The translations under genes were made by a program, and so were the position numbers. From contig NC_092566.1 in assembly GCF_037975245.1 (NCBI RefSeq), positions 1,304,001 to 1,368,000 on the forward strand: a stretch of 64,000 nucleotides of DNA, read 5' to 3'. The DNA is from Apostichopus japonicus (taxonomy: Eukaryota > Echinodermata > Holothuroidea > Aspidochirotida > Stichopodidae). Of this stretch, positions 39,001-51,000 are shown piece after piece; the stretch's first letter is position 1, and each line of letters opens with the position of its first letter. The notes below the pieces were generated by a model that saw only the letters and a program-made list of their open reading frames with translations, made no database searches and had not been told where the DNA came from.

Positions 39001-42000
39001 TTACATTTTGTATGACAATTAAATGCAGGAAAGGATCATACTATTGGAAATAGTCTACCATGGGCAATGCTTTAACTAATTTATCCCTTCCAACGGCCAA
39101 TCAGAATTCACTGTATCTGATCTGGTATAGAAATATTAGGGAGAAAACAAAGTAACGCTCTTTAAAACCCAAACTGTCAGATTCTTCGCACGTTTGGTTC
39201 CTGTCAGAGCTAACATCTTAAAAAAGCTTGTTATGTAATCGTCTCTTAAAATGACAAATAATTTCACTTTCTATTAAATTCACCCAAGTAATTATGCACA
39301 GTTCCATACAAATATTGCAATTATTTTGTCATGCTCAATGAGTGCAATTGTCTTGTAATTAGCCTTACTTTTAAATTGTTAGTTTTGTTACATTAATGAA
39401 GTTGCAGACCTATGAAACCATTGGCTCATTGCCAAACTGAACATGAATCAACTCAACCTTTCGATAGACTTTGTCAGTTGGATAGTCTTACAGGTTTCCT
39501 GCAATTTGTAAACCTCTGATGGTGAGAGAACACTACAACTGTTTTCTGTTAATGAACGGTGCTTGCTTAGGCCTTACATAGACCTGTTTCCCTGCTGGGT
39601 TCCATTTTTCTCAAACTGGACAGTTATGTAGTTGTGAGCTACAGGATACTGCTTATTGCCAGTTGGGAAACCACAGACCGCTACAGGTTTAGTTTTCCCA
39701 AATGAAGTCAATGCAACTAAAAACTGGCTAAATCGTTACCAGAACTAATGGTTAGCACAGTTTTACAGGCAATAGTATGACCATCCACAATTTTACAGGC
39801 AATAATGGAGTTGAGTCTGGTTGCGTCCAATCATGCAGTGTGACCATTTTAAGACCTCATATAAAGTCTGAAATTACTTTCCAACTAGCATCAAGACAAA
39901 ATGAAATGTATGCAACTACTCTATGTAAAATAAAATCAGAGATATATTTAGGTCTTCTGTAGGAATTCTTCAATCTCGTCAAAATACTTCTCTCTCTCTC
40001 TGTCTACAGCCTCCTTGATCAGATTCCAGAAATGTTCTTTGACACCAGGGAGACAGAATCAATGCTCTCACCAGTAGTAGAGGCAGGCCTTGCAGCCTTG
40101 GTGGTAAGACGTTACGGCTTTGAAACTATTTAGGGTCCTTGGTTTCATACCCTTCAGTGGAATCAGCACTTATCATTCCTTAAATGTATTTAGCGTAAAA
40201 ACGTCATTATGAAATATATTAAATGTACGCAATGTTTGGGATAATCAATCGATCGATCTAAGGTGACAAAATGATGTAATGTTACGATGCTTCACATACT
40301 CTTGTCAACTCACTATGAAGCACATTTGCTACGTAGCTCTTGTTTACAGTATGGCTGCTTGCTGTTTGACTGGTACGAAACTTGTTTGGGTTTGGGAGCA
40401 ATTAAATCATGACCCAACAAATGGAAATCTAAGCTAATATTGTTAATAAGTTTATGCTTAAGACTTAACCTCTCCCTTCCAACGGCCGTACAGGTTTCTT
40501 GTACCTGTATTGGTATAGATAAACAAGGGATAAATTAAAAGAGTTCTTAAAAAACCCAAACTTACAGCAACACCTGAAGTTTGGTTCCTGTGAGGACTGA
40601 CAGTTTAACAGTTATTAGCATCACAATCAAATGGTCAGGAAACTTTTGGCAAATGTGAAATCAGAAGATGTAGGTTGATTCAAAATCTTTTGAGGTACTT
40701 AGAGTTTAAAGGCATTGAAGACTCGCCCCAAACCGCGTGCGGCCATCTGAAAAAGTTAACCCTTCCTGTTGCTTGCAAGTGACGTTTTGTTTGTGTCGCT
40801 ACAAAATGCAGACAGTAATGAAACTTGATACCTTAATTGTTATCTTTAGCTGGACCTGAGATGTCCATCGCTGTATCGTTTGTATACTGTGCTGTGGGTA
40901 TTGACCACAGCTGTATGTACTGACTGTACACTAGTGTCTAATTATCGACGGTAGCAAGCTGTGTGTGTATTTTCTGGGATCGATGGTGGTGTCTAACACT
41001 TCTGTTACACCTCATTCGAAACTAGGTCAGATTACCGGCATTAGACGTTTCTTTTTGCGCGATTCTTCACACCCTTTGAATGAAAAGTTGAAGGCTTACA
41101 GTCCTACATCAATGCCAAGCCTTCTCTCATGACTACACAGCATTGTACCGCATTGCATTGCAATCTTACTGCGTTACTCTGTACTGCAATATAATTTCTG
41201 TTGTATTACATAACATCACATTATTTGCACTCAAGAAAAAGTGCATTAACAGTTTTATATTGTAATCAAATTGACTACCTGCTCGAAGATTTTGAGATAA
41301 ATCTAATACAAGTTTGCCAGCCCTTAAATTTCAATTTCTGATTTTTGTTGTCGCTTAGACTGCGGACCTTGCTGGTAAGCTGTTTGTGTTCCACTCATCT
41401 CTACCAATCGCAGACGCACCAGGAAAGCTTAAAACTAGAGACGACCGTAAATTATTGGGAACAGAGAAAGAGAAGGTGAGTCACACTTTTCTAATTCATT
41501 TTTTAGGCCAGTTTTCCACTTTTTCTCTTTACTTATTTTTTTATGATTTTCTATGATCATTTTGTCCAATTGTTGTATGACGTAACTCACTGAGATAATA
41601 TTTCTTCATGAATAGTAAATCACATGTAGTTCAAAGTGAAATCTGCTTCAATATGATTTGATTTTTGTTTGACATTTTGAAACTAAGCTTTAGCAGTTTA
41701 ACTGATGAACTTGCATTGAATAAGCGAGTTCAGAGTTACGAGTGCGCATGCCCGATTCTCACTTGGGGTCAGGTCAACTGAGAATTGAATCCTCGGAAAA
41801 CGTAAACAATGACAGCTCTTCATAACGATAATCGCACTAAGAACATGGGTTACTGCGACATTCGGAATTTATTTCTAGTGCATATTTCGGTGTGTTTACG
41901 ACTTAAAAACGTGTATAAATTGACTGAAACTACTTCATAATAATATTGAATATAATGGAACACAGGTCCGTATCGCACGTGAAATAGTTAGTCTGATATA

Positions 42001-45000
42001 GGCCTACGAACGGGAAAAAGGAGTATATGTGACTGTATCCTTCGTATGGGTTACGCGACCTTACGTGGTTGCGGGTGTCTTAATGCTTCGCGGAAGTTCT
42101 AACTGATTATTTTCGGAAATGAATTTAAAATATAGCATGGAACAAACTATTTTGCCCTTTTGTTTGTCATTATGAGCCTGAACTGTTTTTTAGAGAATAT
42201 CATAAGCAACTCGAGTCTAAAATACTAACAGTGGCACTGACAGAACTGTAGATCTAAATAGGCCTACATAACCTATCCTCATACTCGTTGCTTTTACGTC
42301 CATCAACGAACACTGCATAGTAGAGGCATTGGTATCTTGTAGTTGCAACTACAGGGTTTTTCATGTTAAGAAATATTAGTTCTCTTCATTTTTATGCGTG
42401 ATTTAAAATAAGCTTAGTCTTATTCTTGGCATATTCCTACTACTTATAGGGGGGTGTTACTAAAACGAATGACAATTGCGTTACACATAACGAATGACAA
42501 TATGTTGTAGGCCTACACACTAAAAAATTGCGTGACTAAAGCGAATGAAAGTAAATGGCAGCACAGACATTTGCGTCAACCGGATATCACAGTTCAGATT
42601 TTGTGGGTACATCAAAGCCACGCAAAAAATCGGAAAATTGGGGTTTAAATCGCAAAAATTCGAGTTGACATTTTGCGACTGTGACCGGTGTTTTCGGTAA
42701 ATTCTTGAGCAAGATGTTTGACTTGTCCTGTGGGATTTTACCCCGTGAACATAGGGGAATTGAAAAAAAGTGTTGCTGTTTAAAAATTATTGCTTTTATT
42801 ACCCCCCCCCGGGCAAGGGGACGGTCGCCTCCCTGGCGGAGGTTCTTTTCCCAGACTGATCATAAAGGTGGGACTCCCTCTTCCCTCTTATCCCTCGTAC
42901 ATCCACTCACAACCGTCCTTCGTTGTTATTCGTTGTCATTCGCTGTCATTCGCGAATGATAATTAACCCTGTACAAAGTCAATTGTCATTCGGTCATTCG
43001 CTGTCATTCGTTTTTGTTTGTCCCCTTACAGGGTGGGTTCAATTTGTTCGAAGAAAATAAATAAAAATATTTATTTTATTTGGAGAAGAACATTATAACA
43101 AATAATAGTGGGTGGGGGGATTTCCAGGGGTTATTCCAAGGAATAATATTAATACGCTGCGATGGTGTACACTCTGCCTTTAGAAAGCACAACCTTGACT
43201 CGGCAGAAATGGCATTGTAAAATATTTCCCTGAGCCACCCAGACTCTAAATAGCTGAAGACTTTACCATCTTTATAGTCCGACATCAGTCTTTGCTTTAG
43301 TTCAATGTTATCAATACTGGTAAAATAATGCGCAATATCAATGTACATGCAAGGCGGCCATTTTTTTCATTTCAATTTCGCCTTCCCATGCAAGTGGTAA
43401 ATCCGAAAGAGGATCGGGCATGGTCTTTCCTTCAACCTGAAGTACCGATGCGTAGTCATCTGCCTTTTCATTTCGCGCATCTGCTTTATGAACTTCAGCA
43501 ATGTTCATCTGAACGGCAGCATACGCTAAAGCAACCAACCCTTCTTTCCGGCCATTCATCTTCAACTTTCGTTTCTTTAAAAATTCCTTCAGTCTGTCAA
43601 CTTTCCAAAGTTTAAACTCTACCAAACTTGTAGGAATATCCATCTCAAAGCGAAAAACAGAGTAAATTTAGACGTAAATTATGCGATTTCTAATGTTTAC
43701 TGCAAGTGCTCATTAAGTTAACGTGGGTACGCGAGCATACAACTCTCGTCGCAACTAGAGTATTCTTATTTGACCTCTTGACCTACATTGCGCAATGCAA
43801 ACTCTGAACTCGCTTATTGGACAAAATCTTGAGACTGAAACCAAAACTGTTGCTTGAAAAATTTGAATCTGTTTGAAAGTCCAGCCAGGGATAGTGTTGT
43901 TCCTTAGATAGATTTATCCACAGATAAATGAACTAAATGCTCTTCAAAATCCTCCCCTTGCCCTTTCATTTTACTCTTTATTTGGTCAAAATTGAAACTT
44001 TCCCTTAACAGAAATCATTCATCAAATTGTAAATGTCGTGGTCTTTAAATTCTGTTCTCCTTTCTCATTTTTGACAGACTATTTTATCACCACAGAGTCA
44101 GGTTTATACCAAGTTAGGTCAGGAGTGTGTGAAGGCTGGCTGTAGTGTTGACTTGTATCTCTTCCCTAATTCCTACGTGGATGTAGCTACCATCGGTCAA
44201 GTTACATCACTCACCGGTGGTCATTGCTATAAATACAAACACTTCCAAGTAAGTACTGATGGTTTGTTTCATTAACTATGCTGCTTGCATTCACAGCATA
44301 ACTTCTCTTGCTTTCAAATACGCTTGACACTTATATTGTTGTATGTTTCTACGTTGCATATATTTTTTGCATTTTACACCACAACGTATGTTTTAAAAAT
44401 GTGCAAAGTTTGATATTCTTTAAAAAAAAATAGCTTTATCAGCAATGGAGAACTGGCTGGGAAATTATAAACTAAATTTAAATGAGAAAGACATTTTCGG
44501 TCGGTTCAAGATTCAAAGTCAGTGACTTCTAGATTGTAACCTGTATTTTATGTTGTTACTGATTCGAATCCTGTTCATCAAAAATTGTTTTTGCTCTTTT
44601 CAAAGTATTTAAGAACGATGTAACGTTGCAATGCTGCACATACTCTTGTCAACTCACTATGAAACACATTTGCTACCTAGCTGTTGTTTTACAGTATGGC
44701 TGCTTGTTGTATGACCAAAGGGAAACTTGTTTGGGTTTGGGAGTACTTAACTCTTGACCCAAAACTGTAAATCTAAGCTAATATTGTTAAAAAGTTTACG
44801 CTCAGATTTAACCTCTCCCTTCCAACGGCCATACAGGTTTCTTGTACCTGTATTGGTATAGATAAACAAGGGATAAATTAAAAGAGTTCTTATAAAACCC
44901 AAACTTACAGCAATACCTGGAGTTTGGTTCCTGTGAGGACTAACAGTTTAACAGTTATTAGAATCACAATCAAATGGTCAGCAAACTTTGGCAAATGTAA

Positions 45001-48000
45001 ACACCCTGCCATACATTTGTAAGAGTTCTACACAGCTTAGCCAACTTTCAACATTAGAATCATGATGTTGGTTATAGCATCACTCACTAACTGGTGAAAC
45101 CAATGACCAGTTAAATTGCAGTAATTGGACAAGAAGAAAACCTTGACAGAGTTCTCACAGATAAGTATCCTTAAACTGTGTGAAGGAATCTGGTAGGAAA
45201 TGGGAGTATGGGTTTGAAATGTGGATCCCTGCAAAAGTTTTACTCTTATCTGGAGCATCAAAGGGTTTTTAACAAGCAACAGACAGTTTTCATTTCTGTG
45301 TACTCATTAGCCATTGACATAATAACTTCAGCAAGTCGATATAATCAATGTTGGATTGAAGACAAGTGATAGTATTAAGTTATGTATTGTGAGGTTAGTG
45401 CAAGCCCAGGCAAAGTCAGGGCCATGGGTTTTTACTTCGTCCATTTCTTCTCCTTCAAAATTTTGGTCTCTGCAGAAGGCTGTTGAGTTCCATAATCCCT
45501 GTGAAATGTTCAAAGTTTGAATAATTTCATTTTTGTTTTACAGGCGGCTGTTGATGGCGAGAGGTTCATCCATGATCTAACGACTAACATCGAAAGAATC
45601 TCGGGTTTCGATGCAGTGCTTAGAGTGAGGACCAGCGCTGGGATCCGTCCGACAGATTTCTTTGGAAACATTTACATGTCCAACACCACCGACGTGGAAT
45701 TGGCGGCTGTGGATGGATCTAAGGCGATTACGGTGGAGGTGAAACACGACGATAAACTCACAGAGGATACAGGGGCATTTACACAGGTGAGAGGCTGTCA
45801 TATTTCAGACCCCCCAGAATGATTGCTTGAAAAGGGTGCCTGGCTACCTGGAGTTTAGTTTCAACCTGGAGTTTAGTTTCAAGTATTCAACTTTCAGTTG
45901 TTCTAGACGGTTAAATTTAATGCATATGTTTCTGATATGTTTGGGTAAACAAGTTGAATAAGACATACAATTAAGAATAACATATTTTAGTACCTAGAAA
46001 CAAATGTACAGTAAGGTACCTTGTCAAAAGTAGAACACTGAGGGGAGGGGGGTAGGGACTGAGGGGTGAGAGGCTGTGAAGTGTACAATCTATTATGCTT
46101 CACAATTTCACACAATAAGCACCATATGCCTGCAGTGATAGCTTCTGTTGTGTGGTATTGATTCATTCCAGCTGGGAAGGATTCTCCAGCAGCTACTTAA
46201 GCTTAATGTCACAATATCTGTAATATAGGTTGATAAAAAAAAAGTTGGGGTACCGGGTACCAATGTGCAACGGATTTGTGAAATTTGACGAATTATTTGA
46301 TATAGTCTGATATTGCTTGCTAATCGATTTGTGTTACACAGTATGCTTGTCTTTGTTTTCCCATATTCAGGTTGCTGTACTATACACCAGCGTGTCTGGC
46401 CAGAGACGGTTAAGAATCATCAATTTTGCCTTCAATTGCTGCGCTCAGCTGTCAGACCTTTACAAAAACTGTGACACGGACACCATTGTCAACTTCCTGG
46501 CCAAGAAAGGTAGGATTTCTGTCAGTGTTTCTAATGATCATCAACAGTATGGTACCTATTATATGCTATTGAGTGCTAAGGGAGACATTTTAGATTGATT
46601 GATTGATTGATTGGTCCAGGTATTGATGAATCTGGCCATTTAATAGATCCAGGTTTGAAGGTCCATCAAACTATTTACATATAATATACATAGTTCTTTT
46701 TCTTAGAATTTTTGCACAAATTTTTAGATAATATGTGTTAATTCACATTTGTTCATTAATACTGCTCTTTCTTACACAAATATTGTGCATGTGGTATACA
46801 TTATGTTTGACATTTGACCTGACTATCGCAATACCAGTCGTTACTTATATTAGAGCAGAAACCAGTAATTGTAGCTAAGCCAAACAATCTGGATTAATTG
46901 TATGTTTGCTGATATCCTCGTCTACAGCTGCCCGTGACGTACTCCATTCTAATCCCAAAGCAATAAGAGAGGGGCTGATGTCCAGATGTGCTGCTATCCT
47001 GGCCTGCTACAGGAAGAACTGTGCTAGTCCCTCAACACAAGGACAGGTGAGTCATGGCTCCTGGCTGCTGCAGTCATAGAGACTTCAGTAGGGTGTGTTT
47101 GGGTGGTGGGTATGTTTGGGTGGTGGGTATGTTACGGTGGGAGGGGAACGGGACAGGTAGATGACCAACTTAAATGTTGATAAATCACTTGAACCCGATG
47201 CCCTTGTGTGTGTATGATTTGGAGGTGTTGTGGGTGTGAGCTGGTGATGATTTAATAAAATATTCTGAGTGTTTTTTTTGCATGTGTGGGTATTGACGAT
47301 GGAGTAGGGGGAGGGGGGGGAGCAACAATTATAAAAGGATATGAGAATGGGTTTGAGAAATAATTTTACCTCAGCGTATGAAGGTTCTTGATATGTTTCA
47401 TCAGCAATGTGGTTCTCCGATCTGATGGGATCTGATCTGACATGATTGATTTGATCTCATTGAAAAAGATTTGTAATCCTGAGTTAACCGAGTTTGAATC
47501 TCGTTCAAATCTCCTGATCAGTTTTCCCACATTCATTACCTACTGATATCATTTCTACTTGATTTGATCTGATGTGATTGATTTGATCTCATTGATCTGA
47601 CTTGATTTGATCTGACTTGATTTGATCTAATTGATCTGATCTAACTTGATTTGATCTGATCTGATTGTTTGCAGCTGATCTTACCGGAGTGTATGAAGGT
47701 TCTTCCGTTGTTCATCAACTCTGTCATCAAGAGCGATGCCATTGCAGGATGTACGGACATTACCACAGATGACCGGAGCTGGTTGATGCAGACCCTGCTT
47801 GGAATGGATGTCCTGTCCACCCATGTTTACTTCTATCCTCAGTTAATACCAATAGTAAGTATGCAAATATACCCTAACCTACCTTACCATGCCTGCTCCA
47901 TCCATTCCCCTCCACCCCCCTCATGGCACCTACCCCCCTCCATCTCACCCCCCACCATACATGCTCAGTTATGGAGCCTTGAAATTATGTATTGCTTTGT

Positions 48001-51000
48001 TCTTCTAGATAGAACAAGCTTTCTAACAATATTTCATCCCTTCTTTTATTGAATTACTGTAGAGTGAGTAAGAAGTCAAATTCTCATTACCAAAACCTAC
48101 CTTGGGTTTCTATTGAAAAGTTGAAAATAGTTTTTTTTCTACCAACTTGTTGGTCGTTTTTCACTGCAAATACTGATTACATCTGTAAACATTTCCTTAT
48201 AAATCTCATATTCAAATTTGAGCGTTTGAATAAAATCTTTCGTTCTATTCTTTTTTTCTGCCTTTGATGGAAGAGGATATAGCTAGGAGGAAGGCAATTG
48301 TTAGTTAAGACAACAAACAAAATATTATTTTTCATTGCTTGAAGATTGGTCATGTTTTTGTGTTTAGGTTAATTATTCAATTCAAAACATTCGGTAATGG
48401 CTTCTCCTCTTACCTTAGTAATGATAAATAAACAAAAGATTCTTTTATTTCCTGTAGTTCCTTTATTTCCTTAACATCAGAACATTAGGTTATGTCAAGT
48501 TAGGAACTTATTCAGAAAAATACAATCTACATGACAAAAACAGACTGGAGTGTTTCAAGAGTTTCCTTGTTCATGACACTATTTCAAATTAAACCTAACC
48601 TAGTCAATCAGATGACCTCTAAATGTAATGGCAATGTATTGTGGAAAAATCTAAGAAGCTAAGGATAAAAGTAACACAGAGAGCTGTATTGTTTTTAAGG
48701 GTAAAGACACCTTTCTTGTTAACGAGTAACAACAGTCTAACCTTCTACAAATGAAATACTGTAAGCCAACAGATAAAGCTGCCATAGATGAAGGATTTGA
48801 AAGATATTTCAGGTTTTACTGTTGCCTTAAAACCATAATGTATTACTTCATTCTGCCAAAATTCCACCTGGTTCGTACTAGGATTGAGGAAGTTTGTCAT
48901 CATGTTTAGAATTTGTTGAACACATCTGAGTACTGAACAGTTATAGTGTTGTTGGATAGCAAATGTTTAGAATTTGTTGAACACATCTGAGTACTGAACA
49001 GTTATAGTGTTGTGGGATAGCAAATGTTAAGAATTTGTTGAACACATCTGAGTACTGAACACTTGTAGTGTTGTGGGATAGCAAATGTTTAGAATTTGTT
49101 GAACACATCTGAGTACTCAACAGTTCTAGTGTTGTGGGATAGCAAATGTTTAGAATTTGTTGACCACATCTGAGTACTCAACAGTCATAGTGTTGTGGGA
49201 TAGCCAATGTTTAGAATTTGTTGAACTCATCTGAGGACTCAACACTTGTAGTGTTGTGGGATAGCAAATTGCTGTATTGAATTAACATTGTTAGTAACAT
49301 TGGTAATTTACTCAACGTAATTGTTTGAAGTATATAGATCGTTGGTTTATATTACATAGATTCAATAGGAATGATGCAAACATCTTAAAACAATACAAAT
49401 ATTCCCTGCCAACGCCCAATCAGGTTGAATCGGATAACCTGAGCTGGTAATTTTATCAGGGATATAAGAATGAAAGCTCTTTAAAACCCAGAATGTCCGA
49501 CCTAGAGACATTTTGGTTCCTGTCAGAGCTTACATAATTAGCTAACAATGTTTAGCATGTTTACATCTGGAGACAATCCTGATTAATGACCATGTCATAA
49601 TATTCTGAGAGAGAAGGCTTCAGTTTTGATGGAATTTAAAGATGAAAAATTAAGATATTATATAAAAGTTATTTATCCTTGGAGGGTGACCATATTCTTA
49701 CAGATTAAGACGATCTATTTTTGACGTTAACCTCTCGAACATTTTAAAGTTAGATGTTCAGGTCATTACTTTCTGTTTGTTATTTTAAGCATGACATCAG
49801 TCCAGATGGAGACGACATACCGACGTCCATCATGTGTTCAGCCGATCGATTTTATAGATGAAAAATTAAGATATTATGTAAAGGTTATTTATCCGTGAAG
49901 GGTGACCATATTCATACAGATTTAACATTTACTTCTCGAACACTTTAAAGTTAGATGTTCAGGTCATTAATCTCTCATTTCTGTTTGTTATTTTAAGCAT
50001 GACATCAGTCCAGATGGAGACGACATACCGATGTCCATCAGGTGTTCGGCCGATCGATTCTCCGATAACGGCGTCTATCTCCTCGAGAACGGACTGATGA
50101 TGTTCCTGTGGATAGGACTCCATGTCAGTAACGAATGGGTCCAGAGTATATTCGGGGTCAACTCGCCCGCACAGATTGACATAGATTCCTCTAAACTTCT
50201 CCTTCTGGATAATCCGTTGTCCGTCAGGCTTCGAAACCTCATCGAGTCCATCAGAAGAAGAAGGTCACACTACATGAAGGTAAGCAACACTGTATAATGA
50301 TCTAAACTTTTCGGTTTGATTGCCAATTTTGGACAATTTTTAGCCAAACCTAGCCAGTTTTAATCAGAAATGATATTATGCTAGTCAAAACTAAGGCTTG
50401 CTTTGGTTTTGTCCACCATCTGATTAATTAGCAGGCAATTAATTATTCAGACAGTTGTAAGAGTCTGTCGTCCACACACATTATGCATATGAAGTTTGTC
50501 AAAGGCAGATCCAATTCAGAAGTTTTCAAAACTGTTCATTTTCTTTCCATAATTATTTATTTTATGTGGAACGGCACCAGCATAGCTAATGAACTGCCTG
50601 CTTATGTTTTTTGTAATCCATCCTGTCCAAAATTGAGCAAAATCAATATGAACATGAATATGGTTTGTTTGTATTGTTATGTCTACTGCTGTGTTATGAT
50701 GAATGTGGTTTGTTTGTATTGTTATGTCTACTGCTGTGTTATGATGAATGTGGTTTGTTTGTATTGTTATGTCTCCTGCTGTGTTATGATGAATATGGTT
50801 TGTTTGTATTGTTATGTCTCCTGCTGTGTTATGATGAATATGGTTTGTTTGTATTGTTATGTCTCCTGCTGTGTTAAGATGAATATGGTTTGTTTGTATT
50901 GTTATGTCTACTGCTGTGTTATGATGAATGTGGTTTGTTTGTATTGTTATGTCTCCTGCTGTGTTATGATGAATATGGTTTGTTTGTATTGTTATGTCTC

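Noticed and set aside
45840-45900. Ninth snoRNA copy in intron 16 (ACCTGGAGTTTAGTTTC, twice)
   Set aside because: It resembles a short part of the 3' hairpin only; no H box, ACA box or 5' hairpin.
49790-49861. An extra SEC24 exon with [11 protein letters not shown]
   Set aside because: It is a truncated duplicate of exon 20 with an in-frame stop; exon 20 itself continues correctly.
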